Shown in pieces: positions 1-8,437 of a stretch of 64,000 nt of DNA. How positions within the stretch are numbered: position 1 is the first letter of the stretch; each line of letters starts with the position of its first letter. Position numbers and translations under genes: made by a program. The stretch covers positions 186,001 through 250,000 of the forward strand of contig NZ_BAAAXV010000002.1 of assembly GCF_039535785.1 (NCBI RefSeq). Direction: 5' to 3'. Below the pieces are notes generated by a model. It saw nothing but the letters and a program-made list of their open reading frames with translations, did not search any database and was not told the DNA's origin. The stretch comes from Nonomuraea helvata. Lineage in GTDB: Bacteria > Actinomycetota > Actinomycetes > Streptosporangiales > Streptosporangiaceae.

Positions 1-14
1 AGGAATCGGGCCTG

Positions 15-3000
15 GTGGTGACCGAGGTCGACGACGCGCTGCTGCAGACGCTGTTGTCATGGTCGGCATTGTCGTCTCGTACCACCATCGTCTCCTTCCT
101 GCGGGAACTGGTCGAGACGAAGGGGGCCGGGGATCGCTGGGGTGAACTCGTCGTACGGCTGTTCCGCCGGTTGGACACGCGTTTGCGCGTGCCGTACCCG
201 AACTACCGCCCGGGGACGGCGGGCCTTGCCCGGCGTCACGCCTACCACTCCGCCAACCTGATGATGATCGCACTGGCGTGCGAGGGCGTTCTCAGGGCCG
301 GTGCGTTGCTTCCGGGGCACGAGGATCCGCTCACCGAGTGGCGGCGCCATGCGTTGCTGTGGCGCTCGCAGTGCGCGGCCGGCGAATGGGCGAGTCTGAG
401 CAACACCGTGCAGGTGGACCTCGTCTCGTCCCAGGACGGCGCCTGGGACCTCGAGCTGAGGCTCGACTTGAGTGGCAGGACGCAGCCGCCGGTCCCTGTC
501 GGCTGGATGGAGAACGCGCCGCTCAGCGACCATTCCTCCGCTGATGCACGGGCGATCTGGCATGGCGTCTTCCTCCCTCCCCGATCGCCTTCCGTCGAGG
601 CCGCGCCCGAGGCGTCGCCGGGGTATCCGGAGCCGGCTGCCGAGGCGCCGAACCTGCTGCTGGACCGCGTCGCCGAGGTGTGCGAGGCCCGGCACGAACG
701 CGCCACGATCCGCAAGGTGACGGCCGAGCCCCCGTACCTGCTGATCACCGTCCCGGAGGACGGATTCGTTCGCCAGTATCTCATCGGCGCTCACCTCGGC
801 CGGGTGGCCGAGACCGATGTGGAGGCGTTCCTGCGGCACGTGCACGCCGCCGTGCCTGGGCCGGGATCCGAACTGGTCTATCAGGGGCCGGCGCCGGCCG
901 ACGAGGTGCGCGACTACGCCACGCGCAGAGGGATCAGGCTACGCAGCTTCATCGAGTTCCAGGGGCTGCTGGACCTGTCGGACTATGTGATGGAGCAGAC
1001 CAGACGGCTGCGCTCCGACAGACGCTACCCGCCCGGCCTGTACGTGCCGCAGCGGTGGCATGCCGTGGACCAGCCCGGTTCGGTCGTCAGCGAGGACCTG
1101 GTCGGGGAGCTGATGCGGCTGCTGGCCGCCGACCACGGGCGGTTCACTCTGGTGCTGGGCGACTTCGGTCGCGGCAAGACGTTCGCGCTGCGCGAGCTGG
1201 CCCGGCGCATCCCGGGCGAGGTGCCGCACCTCACACCGATCTTCATCGAACTGCGCGCCCTGGAAAAGGCGCAGTCCGTGGACGCGATGGTGGCGGCGCA
1301 CCTGGCCGCGCACGGTGTGAAGCTCATCGATCTCAACGCGTTCCGCTACCTGCTGCGGGAGGGGCGGATCGTGCTGTTGTTCGACGGCTTCGACGAGCTG
1401 GTGACGCGAGTGAGCTACGAACGGGCGGCCGATCACCTGGGGACGCTGCTCGCCGTGGCCGAGGGCAAGACCAAGATCGTGGTGACCAGCCGCACCCAGC
1501 ACTTCAGGTCACACGGTCAGGTCCTCACAGCCATGGGCGAGATGGTGGGGGTCCTGCCGCAGCGGCGGGTGCTGAGCGTGGAGGATTTCACGCCGGCGCA
1601 GGTGCGGGCGTACTTGCTCAACCGGTACGGCGACGAGGCGGCCGCCGAGGACCGATTCGCGCTGATTGGCGGCATTTCGGATCTGCTGGGCCTCGCTCAG
1701 AACCCGCGCATGCTCAGCCTGGTCGCCGACTTGCCCGGCGAGCGGCTGCGCATGGTGGCCACGGCGGGCGGCGCGATCAGCCCCGCCGGACTGTACGAGG
1801 AGATCCTGAGCTCGTGGCTGGCGTTCGAGGAGCACCGGGTCAGGGTCCCGGGCTCGGCGGCGGCGCTGAGCATCGAGGAGCTGTGGCAGGCGGTGACGGC
1901 GCTGGCGTTGCGGTTGTGGGAGTCCGGTGAGTCACTGCTGGGCGTGGAGGAGCTGACCGAGATCGGCGAGACGCTGACCGACCTGGCCGGCGGGCGGGTG
2001 TCGGCCGCGCACGCGGCTCACGCGGTGGGGTCAGGCAGCCTGCTCGTGCGGACCGAGGAAGGCATGTTCGGGTTCATCCATTTCTCGGTGCTGGAATGGC
2101 TGATCGCCCGGTACATTGCTTCCGGAGATCTCGCGCCGCTGTCGCACCGGTCGCTGTCGGCGCTCACGGTGGAGTTCCTGTGCGACCTGGCCGACGTGCG
2201 GTGGCTACTGGCCTGGGTAAGGCGGACGCTGGCCGATGCGGACGCCGACGACATCTCGCGGTCGAACGCAGTGAAGATCTCTATCCGCCTGCGCGAGCCC
2301 GCCACCGCCGACCTCCGGGGTGCTCTGCTCAGCGGCGAGGACCTGTCGTACCGGGATTTGTCCGGCGTCGACCTGAGCGGGGCGGATCTCACCGACGCTC
2401 AGCTCGTGGGGACCAACCTGGCGCGGGCGGTGCTGCGAGATGCCCGGCTCGTGGGCGCCCGGCTGGACGAGGCCGTTCTGACCGGGGCCGACCTGCGGGG
2501 GGCGGATCTCACCCGGGCCAGGCTGGCCCGGGCCGACCTGCGTGACATCGTGACCGAGGGCAGCCGTTGGGACGGCGCGGCGCTGATCGGGGTGACCGCC
2601 TCACCTACGCTGGCCGGCGACCCCGCACTGCACGGCGCCGCGATCGCGCCGGATGAGCCGATTGCCGCCGAGGTGGCGCCCGCACTGCTCGGCGTGTCGT
2701 ACGGCTATCACCCTCAGAGCAGCCGCCTGCCCGAGCCGATCGCCTACCACCCCGACGGCAACACTCTGGCCGTGGGCAGCGACGACGGTGGCGTGCTCAT
2801 CTGCGACGCCGTCTCCGGGGCGCCATTGCGCACCCTGCACGGGCACCGGGGGCGGGTCTACAAGACCGCGTACAGCGCCGGCGTGCTGGTCACCGGCGCC
2901 GCCGACGGCACGGTCCGCCTGTGGGACCCGGCCGCCGGAGAGTGCCTGCGGGTGTTCACCGGGCATCCCGAGGGCGTCTGGCCGGTCGTGCTCAGCCCGT

Positions 3001-4763
3001 CCGGTGAGCTGGTGGTGGCCGGTGGCGCCGACGGCGTGGCGCACGTGTGGTCGGTGCGCACCGGGGAACAGGTGGCTGCCCTGCCCGGCCACACCTCCCC
3101 CCTTCACACGGCCGTGTTCGCCGATGACCTGGTGGTGACCGGCGATGCCGACGGCGTGATCCGGGTTTGGGAACTAGGCGCCGGCCGCGTGCGGCACGAG
3201 CTCGCCGGTGACCACGGCGCGGTCTATCGGCTGTTGCTCAGCCCGGACGGGCGGCTCCTGGCCGCCGGCGACAGCGAGGGCGTGGTCCGCCTGTGGGACC
3301 CGCACGAAGGCTCGCTCATGCGGGAGTTCCGCGGGCACACGGGCTCGGTCTTCACTCTGTCCTTCGATCCCACCGGGCGGCTGCTGGCCTCAGGAGACGC
3401 CATGGGCGCGATCCGGCTGTGGGACGTGGCCGGCAACCCTACCCGTGAGGCTCTGCCGGGTCACGACACCGCCGTCCATCAGGTCCTGTTCAGCCCCGAC
3501 GGGGAGGTGCTGGCCAGTGGCGACTCGGGCGGAGTGGTGAGGCTTCATCGACTCGGCGGCGGGCGGGTGGAGCTGAACGGGCACGCCGGCTCCGTGTGGC
3601 CGTTCGCGTTCCGGCCCGACGGCGGGCAGCTCGCCACCACCGGCGACGACGGCACCGTACGGCTGTGGGACGCGGTCACCGGCCAATGTCGGCGGGTCCT
3701 GCGCGGGCACGGCCGGCGGATCTCGTCGGTGCACTTCAGCGCGGACGGCTCGATGCTGGCGACCAGCGGCAACGACGGCGTCGTGCGCGTGTGGGAGCCG
3801 CGCACCGGGGAACGGCTGCGGGAGTTCACCGGCACCTCCAACCGCCTGGCCTCGGCGGTGTTCTCCCCTGCCGGGCCGTTGCTGGCCACCTCGAGCAACG
3901 ACGGGGAGGTGCACCTCTGGGACGCCACCACGGGTCATCACGAACGCGAGATCAACGCCGGGACCGACCAGATCTGGGCCGAGGCGTTCAGCCCCGACGG
4001 CACCATGCTGGCCACTGCCAATGACGACGACTGCGTCAAGATCTGGCACCGCCCGACCGGACGGCTGGTGGCCGACCTGACAGACCACCGCGGGCGCGTG
4101 CGCTCGATCGCGTTCAACCCCGATGGGCGGCTCGTCGCCACCGGCTGCGACGACCGTCTCGTACGGCTGTGGGACGCTGAATCCGGCACGTTGCGTACCT
4201 GGCTGACCGGCCACGACGACCGCGTCTACGCAGTCGCCTTTCACCCGTCGGGAGACCGGCTGGCCAGCGCCGGCATCGACGGCACGGCCCGCATCTGGGA
4301 CGTGACCACGGGCGAGTGCCTCGCCGTGCTCCGGGAGGGGGCCGAACGGCTGTGGGCGGCCGACTTCAGCCCGGATGGGTCGTTGCTCGCCACAGCCTGC
4401 GACGACCACGTGGTGCGCCTGTGGGATCCGGTGTCGGGTCGCCGGCTCCATACACTGACTGGGCACACCCGGCGCGTGTCTGCGGTGGCCTTCTCGCCGT
4501 CCGGCGATCTCCTGGCCAGCGCCGGCGATGACGGCGGCGTCATCGTGTGGGACGTCGGTTCCGGCGCGCCGCCGGCGCGGCGTGCCACCCTGCTCGGCCT
4601 GCCGGACGGCTGGGTCGCGTTGAGCCCCGACGGCCGCTACAAGCAGATGGGTGAGGCGTCCGGCCAGTTCTGGTTCGTCGTCGGCATGCGCCGGTTCGAG
4701 CCTGGCGAGCTCGACGCATACCTTCCCTCGGTCCGGCAGGTCCCGCTGAACGAGCCCTTCTAG
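15..4763 (+). CDS. NACHT NTPase with pentapeptide repeats and double WD40 propeller (STAND/NLR-like)
   Basis: A 1582-residue STAND-type signal-transduction ATPase. Residues 1 to about 370 match no domain I can name. The NACHT module follows, with Walker A GDFGRGKT at 382-389 and Walker B LLFDGFDEL ending at 462. Pentapeptide repeats (A[D/N]LxG type) span about 762-845. From about 908 to 1530 there are roughly 15 WD40 repeats, each with a GH dipeptide and a W-D-like ending, enough for two beta-propellers. The C-terminal tail after DGWVALSPDGRY is of a kind common in actinobacterial WD40 STAND proteins. In this family the repeats sense a ligand and NACHT oligomerises to trigger an effector. Roles in phage defence or regulation are known for relatives; which applies here is inference. 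It could begin further left, since the GTG lies 15 bases from the window edge. Confidence 0.9.
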   Translation: MVTEVDDALLQTLLSWSALSSRTTIVSFLRELVETKGAGDRWGELVVRLFRRLDTRLRVPYPNYRPGTAGLARRHAYHSANLMMIALACEGVLRAGALLPGHEDPLTEWRRHALLWRSQCAAGEWASLSNTVQVDLVSSQDGAWDLELRLDLSGRTQPPVPVGWMENAPLSDHSSADARAIWHGVFLPPRSPSVEAAPEASPGYPEPAAEAPNLLLDRVAEVCEARHERATIRKVTAEPPYLLITVPEDGFVRQYLIGAHLGRVAETDVEAFLRHVHAAVPGPGSELVYQGPAPADEVRDYATRRGIRLRSFIEFQGLLDLSDYVMEQTRRLRSDRRYPPGLYVPQRWHAVDQPGSVVSEDLVGELMRLLAADHGRFTLVLGDFGRGKTFALRELARRIPGEVPHLTPIFIELRALEKAQSVDAMVAAHLAAHGVKLIDLNAFRYLLREGRIVLLFDGFDELVTRVSYERAADHLGTLLAVAEGKTKIVVTSRTQHFRSHGQVLTAMGEMVGVLPQRRVLSVEDFTPAQVRAYLLNRYGDEAAAEDRFALIGGISDLLGLAQNPRMLSLVADLPGERLRMVATAGGAISPAGLYEEILSSWLAFEEHRVRVPGSAAALSIEELWQAVTALALRLWESGESLLGVEELTEIGETLTDLAGGRVSAAHAAHAVGSGSLLVRTEEGMFGFIHFSVLEWLIARYIASGDLAPLSHRSLSALTVEFLCDLADVRWLLAWVRRTLADADADDISRSNAVKISIRLREPATADLRGALLSGEDLSYRDLSGVDLSGADLTDAQLVGTNLARAVLRDARLVGARLDEAVLTGADLRGADLTRARLARADLRDIVTEGSRWDGAALIGVTASPTLAGDPALHGAAIAPDEPIAAEVAPALLGVSYGYHPQSSRLPEPIAYHPDGNTLAVGSDDGGVLICDAVSGAPLRTLHGHRGRVYKTAYSAGVLVTGAADGTVRLWDPAAGECLRVFTGHPEGVWPVVLSPSGELVVAGGADGVAHVWSVRTGEQVAALPGHTSPLHTAVFADDLVVTGDADGVIRVWELGAGRVRHELAGDHGAVYRLLLSPDGRLLAAGDSEGVVRLWDPHEGSLMREFRGHTGSVFTLSFDPTGRLLASGDAMGAIRLWDVAGNPTREALPGHDTAVHQVLFSPDGEVLASGDSGGVVRLHRLGGGRVELNGHAGSVWPFAFRPDGGQLATTGDDGTVRLWDAVTGQCRRVLRGHGRRISSVHFSADGSMLATSGNDGVVRVWEPRTGERLREFTGTSNRLASAVFSPAGPLLATSSNDGEVHLWDATTGHHEREINAGTDQIWAEAFSPDGTMLATANDDDCVKIWHRPTGRLVADLTDHRGRVRSIAFNPDGRLVATGCDDRLVRLWDAESGTLRTWLTGHDDRVYAVAFHPSGDRLASAGIDGTARIWDVTTGECLAVLREGAERLWAADFSPDGSLLATACDDHVVRLWDPVSGRRLHTLTGHTRRVSAVAFSPSGDLLASAGDDGGVIVWDVGSGAPPARRATLLGLPDGWVALSPDGRYKQMGEASGQFWFVVGMRRFEPGELDAYLPSVRQVPLNEPF

Positions 4764-4828
4764 ATCAATTGTGGTGACTGCGCGTTTTCAGCGGGCGATT
4801 CCCGAACTGAAGCGCTCAGTCACACTGC

Positions 4829-5626
4829 TCAAACCGCTTGCCCTCTGGGAACCAGGAGCGCGGCTTCGAGAACGAAGAACAAGAAGCACAGGAACCTCGT
4901 ACGGGTGGGCTCGATCTCGCGGAGTTCCTCGGGGAACAGTTCGCGGGCTTCCGGCGCAAACGGCGGTTCGCTGATGACGCTGATGCGAAAGCCCGCCGCG
5001 GTGAAGGCTTCGGTCATCGCGTGCAGGGGCCGGTCCCAGAAGCGCATCTGGACGGTCTGCCCGCCCATGGTCCATTCGTCGGTCCGGCTGCGGGTCTCGA
5101 AGTACTTGGGCTTCTCCCCGGCCATGTGCTGAAAGAGAGCGACGCTGAAAGGATGGTCGACCGAGACGAGGAGTCTGCCACCAGGCTTCAGCACGCGTCG
5201 CAGCTCGGCCAGGGTCGGTCCCCAGTCTTCCAGGTAGTGCAGCACCAGGGACGCGATGACGTCGTCGAACGCCTCATCGGGGAAGGGCAGTGGGCCGGCC
5301 AGGTCGGCGACCTGCAGATCCGCGTCGGCGCCCAGCCGGCGTCGGGCCTGCTCCAGCATCCCGGCGCTCGCATCGACGCCGGTCACGATGGCACCTCGAT
5401 CGCGCAGCTCGGCGAACAGGGGACCCGAGCCGCAGCCGGCGTCGAGGATGCGCCGGCCGGCCACATTCCCGGCGAGCTCCAGCATCGCGGGCCGCTCGTA
5501 GTACGCGTTTGCGAGGCTCGTCGCGTTCTCGGCCGCGTACCCCTCGGCGATCATGTCATAGGTGTTGAGTGCGGAGGGGTTTGCGGCCTCAACGTGATCT
5601 TCGGGCGTGGTAGGCATGCGGGCCAT
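4829..5626 (-). CDS. Class I SAM-dependent methyltransferase
   Basis: 265 residues with the SAM-binding motif ILDAGCGSG at 60-68, an acidic loop at the end of strand beta2 (GVDAS), and the LRRVLKPGGRLLVSV motif of the UbiE/BioC-like Methyltransf_11 fold. The substrate cannot be read from sequence. The last nine codons lie antisense to a 36-base stretch (4823-4858) that closely matches the 3' part of the TniQ-like gene near 10.6 kb, so the C-terminus may have been rewritten by a rearrangement. It stands alone, convergent with the NACHT gene. An internal ATG would shorten it slightly. Confidence 0.85.
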   Translation of the reverse strand: MARMPTTPEDHVEAANPSALNTYDMIAEGYAAENATSLANAYYERPAMLELAGNVAGRRILDAGCGSGPLFAELRDRGAIVTGVDASAGMLEQARRRLGADADLQVADLAGPLPFPDEAFDDVIASLVLHYLEDWGPTLAELRRVLKPGGRLLVSVDHPFSVALFQHMAGEKPKYFETRSRTDEWTMGGQTVQMRFWDRPLHAMTEAFTAAGFRISVISEPPFAPEARELFPEELREIEPTRTRFLCFLFFVLEAALLVPRGQAV

Positions 5627-5936
5627 TTTGGCCCAGCAGTCTCGACGGCACAGACAAACGGCAGATCTGGATCAAGCATGCAAACGGCCTGACATCCCTC
5701 TCGCCGGCGAAGACAGCAGATCGAGCCGGACGGAAGCAGCCTCTCCTCGCTCCTCGTATGCGCGGAACTCGCTAACTCAAGCGCACATCCGCCGACTCAG
5801 GCGCTCAGTCAGACCCGCCTGGCGGAAACGCGGGGCCACCTATCGTTCCCAGACGGGCCAACCAGGGCCTGTTCGGGGTTCGGATCACGAGGGGTTGTGG
5901 ATTCGTCTGCGCGGTGCGGTCCGGCCCTGATAAGCC
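5627..5936. other. Intergenic stretch, no gene seen
   Basis: About 310 bases between the methyltransferase start and the IS5 remnant. No convincing codon pattern is visible in any frame. The right end (about 5868-5930) probably contains the decayed left end of the neighbouring insertion sequence, but I could not define an inverted repeat because the other end is missing. Confidence 0.4.
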
Positions 5937-5942
5937 ATGGGC

Positions 5943-6212
5943 ATGGCGCGTGGCGACCTCACGGACGAGGAATGGGCGTTGATCGAGCCTCATCTGCCGC
6001 TGGGTGAGTGAGGCCCGATCCCGGATCTGCGGCAGCAGTTCAACGCGGTGATGTGGCGCTTTCGCTCGGGCAGTCCGTGGCGGGGCCTGCCCGCGGAGTA
6101 CGGCTCGTGGTCCACGGCCTATGACCGGTTCCGGATATGGGCGAGTGCGGGCGTCTTCCAGCAGTTGATGCAAGCGGCGATCGGCGAGGCCGCGGCCCGC
6201 GGACAGGCCTCG
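5943..6212 (+). pseudogene. IS5-family transposase N-terminal remnant with in-frame stop
   Basis: Reading from ATG 5943 gives a typical IS5-type N-terminal helix-turn-helix region: LTDEEWALIEPHLP, then a TGA at 6009-6011 replacing what was probably CGA, and in the same frame WRFRSGSPWRGLPAEYG followed by a YDRFRIWASAG block. Similarity stops near 6212, before the DDE catalytic residues. The element is therefore dead twice over, by a stop codon and by 3' truncation. It differs clearly from the intact IS5-type transposase at 58954, so it is an older, separate insertion. Confidence 0.8.
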
Positions 6213-6239
6213 ATCATCCCGGGTCGTCATCAGACATGG

Positions 6240-6434
6240 TCACCGAGAAGCGACCGGACCGCTGTATAGGCCCGTGATCAGGAGAGCTTTGCCGTCCGCC
6301 ACTGCCACCCGGATCATTCCCGCGGAATGCTCAGGACGGTTCTCCATGACCGGGAGCTCGTCGTATCCGTCGACGAGGTAGGCCTGCCGGTAAACGTCGT
6401 GGAGATCGAACGATACGGTCCGCGCGGTGGTCAT
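6240..6434 (-). CDS. Small hypothetical protein, possibly truncated
   Basis: 64 residues from ATG 6434 (an upstream ATG at 6470 is possible), beginning MTTARTVSFDLHDVYRQ and ending SGPVASR. Codon use looks protein-like and the sequence resembles small actinobacterial orphan or immunity-type proteins, but I cannot name a family. Its 3' end lies within 30 bases of the broken edge of the IS5 remnant, so the C-terminus may have been lost when that element decayed. Confidence 0.4.
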   Translation of the reverse strand: MTTARTVSFDLHDVYRQAYLVDGYDELPVMENRPEHSAGMIRVAVADGKALLITGLYSGPVASR

Positions 6435-6473
6435 GCCGCCAAGAATACGATCATGAGCTGACATTCCCATGGT

Positions 6474-6836
6474 CTAGGCACCACGGGCGTCCGACGCCTC
6501 CCGGGCAGCGAGGAATTCATCCAGCAGCGTGAAGAGGACCTCGATAACCTTGGCTTCCTCTTCGCGGGACAGATCCCACCGCTCCCACCCATCAGGGAGA
6601 GCGATATGACGCACTTGGCCATGCCAGCCGTGGTTGCAGTCCTGGCCTCGCCGAGCTACCAGCCACTCCCGCCAGCCATGCAGGCCAGGACCTCCATGCC
6701 GCAGCGCGTGCTGATCATAGCCGTCCAGAAACCCTTCCACCCCAGCGAGTCTCGCCCCCGCCACGAACATGCCCAACCGCTTGGCCACGAAAGCGAAGTA
6801 TTCGCGTTCACTCATCGCCGCCAGGTCCGTCGTCAC
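6474..6836 (-). CDS. Small hypothetical protein, possible immunity-type protein
   Basis: 120 residues from GTG 6836. I chose this start because a strong Shine-Dalgarno (GGAGGAGG) precedes it by four bases; ATG 6815 is the alternative. The protein is soluble, rich in W and H in the second half (LHGWREWLV, GWHGQVRHI), with an acidic C-terminal helix. No family is recognised. It lies directly upstream of the small gene at 6240-6434 on the same strand with a 39-base gap, so the two may be co-transcribed. An imperfect palindromic repeat lies 80 bases upstream (6918-6967). Confidence 0.6.
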   Translation of the reverse strand: MTTDLAAMSEREYFAFVAKRLGMFVAGARLAGVEGFLDGYDQHALRHGGPGLHGWREWLVARRGQDCNHGWHGQVRHIALPDGWERWDLSREEEAKVIEVLFTLLDEFLAAREASDARGA

Positions 6837-6917
6837 CGATCCTCCTCCCGACGCCACCGCCAACCTGATCTTGATGACAAGTATCGCTGGCAGGTGACAA
6901 CTATCTCCATGCCTCGC

Positions 6918-6967
6918 GTCGTTGAAGATGACAGCGGGGCTTGTGGCCGACCTGGACGCTGTCATTT
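6918..6967. repeat. 50-bp interspersed repeat, copy A, with internal dyad
   Basis: Matches 8329-8378 at 44 of 50 positions in the same orientation. Each copy contains inverted arms ATGACAG and CTGTCAT separated by about 24 bases. It lies 80 bases upstream of the gene starting at 6836. Further single copies of the arm motif appear near 7002-7012. Confidence 0.75.
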
Positions 6968-7154
6968 AGATCAGCGCCTCATCAGGCCGTCCGAGCGACA
7001 TTCAAGATGACAGTGCGGCCCAAATATTGTTCGGTAGTTGGTTGGGGTAGTCCTTCAACTGCCCTGCTCCGAGAGATCGCTGAACCGGATCATTCATCTC
7101 ATCCCGCCGGGCGCATAATCATGGAATTCCACGTCGGCGGAGCCGGAGGCGGCG

Positions 7155-7904
7155 TCATGCCGATGTTTCCACGATCCTAGAGAGAATCCAGTGAACGAAT
7201 CGCTTGACCTCGCGTGAGTCGAACTCGGTAGCGGGTAGGCATCGCTGGCGCTCAAGGGCCGACTGGACCAACTCATGGCCCGTCATCGACACGCGGTGGA
7301 GCGCCCACTGGCCACCGTCGATTTTGGACACGAGTGTGCCATCCGTTGCGAACCGCCAGGCACGACATGCATTGAGCACTGCGTATTCACCGGGTGCGTG
7401 TTCGGCAGCCCAGCGCAACTCGGCCACCAATTGGGCCATGACCAGATCATGGGCGACTGGAGCGAATACCTCGGCCGGGGCTCGGCCGGGTCCGACCAGG
7501 CGACCAGCCTGGTGGCATACGGCAAAGTGCAACACCAAGTCGGGGTCTCCCCCGTGCCCGTGACCGTCGACGACCTTGGTGTCGTCGGGCGCTGTGGTGA
7601 CATGGAGCTCGAATGGCGGCTGTGTCTTGGGGCGAAGGGTGACCGGGAGGGTAACGACGCTCAGTTCCAGCCCGCGAGCAGGGCAAGGCAGGCGATCGTT
7701 GCTTAGCCGTCCTGCAGCGGCTGCCTGTTCATCTGTCGTCATGGGATGCGCACAGACGACAAGGACGTCGATGTCGCTGCGTCGCGCGTCGAAGCCACCG
7801 AGCACTGCGGAGCCATGAAGATAGACGCCCACCAGGCGCGAACCAAGCACCGCGGCCATCGCGGATGCGACGTCTCTGACGTAGTGGTCTGACAGAGAAT
7901 CCAT
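7155..7904 (-). CDS. AadA-like aminoglycoside nucleotidyltransferase family protein
   Basis: 249 residues from ATG 7904. The N-terminal nucleotidyltransferase domain carries the signature G-S-A-V at 31-34, followed by the metal-binding D-I-D at 44-46 and VLVV. The C-terminal half has the helical DUF4111-type domain seen in ANT(3'')/ANT(9) enzymes (AVLNACRAWRFATDGTLVSK). Relatives adenylylate streptomycin or spectinomycin using ATP. Many environmental homologues lack tested resistance activity, so the substrate is inference. It sits between the two 50-bp repeats, immediately downstream of a decayed TniQ-like gene on the same strand. Confidence 0.8.
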   Translation of the reverse strand: MDSLSDHYVRDVASAMAAVLGSRLVGVYLHGSAVLGGFDARRSDIDVLVVCAHPMTTDEQAAAAGRLSNDRLPCPARGLELSVVTLPVTLRPKTQPPFELHVTTAPDDTKVVDGHGHGGDPDLVLHFAVCHQAGRLVGPGRAPAEVFAPVAHDLVMAQLVAELRWAAEHAPGEYAVLNACRAWRFATDGTLVSKIDGGQWALHRVSMTGHELVQSALERQRCLPATEFDSREVKRFVHWILSRIVETSA

Positions 7905-7969
7905 GATCGGGACTATAGAAGGCCGTAAAACTACCGACACGTTCGACGTCACACGTCTGCTCGTCCAGG

Positions 7970-8306
7970 CCGGGGGCTTCTCGCGGCATGGCGGCCGCGA
8001 AATGCTGTAGCAGCTTCCCAGGGCCGTAGTCCTTCGTCGGCCAGGAGCAGCGCAGCCTCGGGCAGGTCCAGGTCTTCGACAGCCTCGATCGCCCTGCACG
8101 TCTCCGGCGTCGTAACGACGCCGTACGCCAGTGAACGGACATCGCTTGACGCTCCCTACATCCAGCCCTATTGCCTCGGCCATCGTCCACGGCGGGCATC
8201 CGTTCCACAGGGCCATCCGATCGACCCACGACCAGAACGACTCGCCGTGCGCCCGTGCCACCACCAACGCCAGCCGCCGAGGCCAGACCCCCATGCCCTC
8301 CTCCAT
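7970..8306 (-). pseudogene. Decayed TniQ-like gene, internally deleted
   Basis: Starts at ATG 8306 with the TniQ N-terminal pattern (PRRLALVVARAHGESFWSW, then VDRMALWNG). After about 55 codons a one-base frameshift is needed to stay in register with the longer copy at 10407-11310. The reading then jumps from the codons for PETCRAIEAV directly to the 3' portion encoding EDLDLPEAALL. The zinc-finger centre is thus deleted, and a further small deletion follows. The 50-bp repeat copy B lies 23 bases upstream of its start. Confidence 0.75.
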
Positions 8307-8328
8307 CCGTCCGGGACACCTGTCTGGC

Positions 8329-8378
8329 GTCGCTGAAGATGACAGCGGGGCCTGCGGCTGACCTGGGCACTGTCATTT
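8329..8378. repeat. 50-bp interspersed repeat, copy B, with internal dyad
   Basis: Second copy of the repeat at 6918-6967 (44/50 identical), with arms ATGACAG and CTGTCAT. It stands 23 bases upstream of the decayed TniQ-like gene. A related half-motif, catcgaagttggcagt, follows at 8411-8426 and recurs inverted at about 14371-14386, upstream of another TniQ-like fragment. Confidence 0.75.
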
Positions 8379-8437
8379 CGACTGGTGTCGAAATACCGGC
8401 ATTCGCGTCATCGAAGTTGGCAGTTCCCAGCCGAAGA

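Noticed and set aside
7155..7904. Clinical-type streptomycin/spectinomycin resistance gene
   Set aside because: Only family-level motifs are visible. Environmental AadA-like proteins often have untested substrates, so resistance is not claimed.
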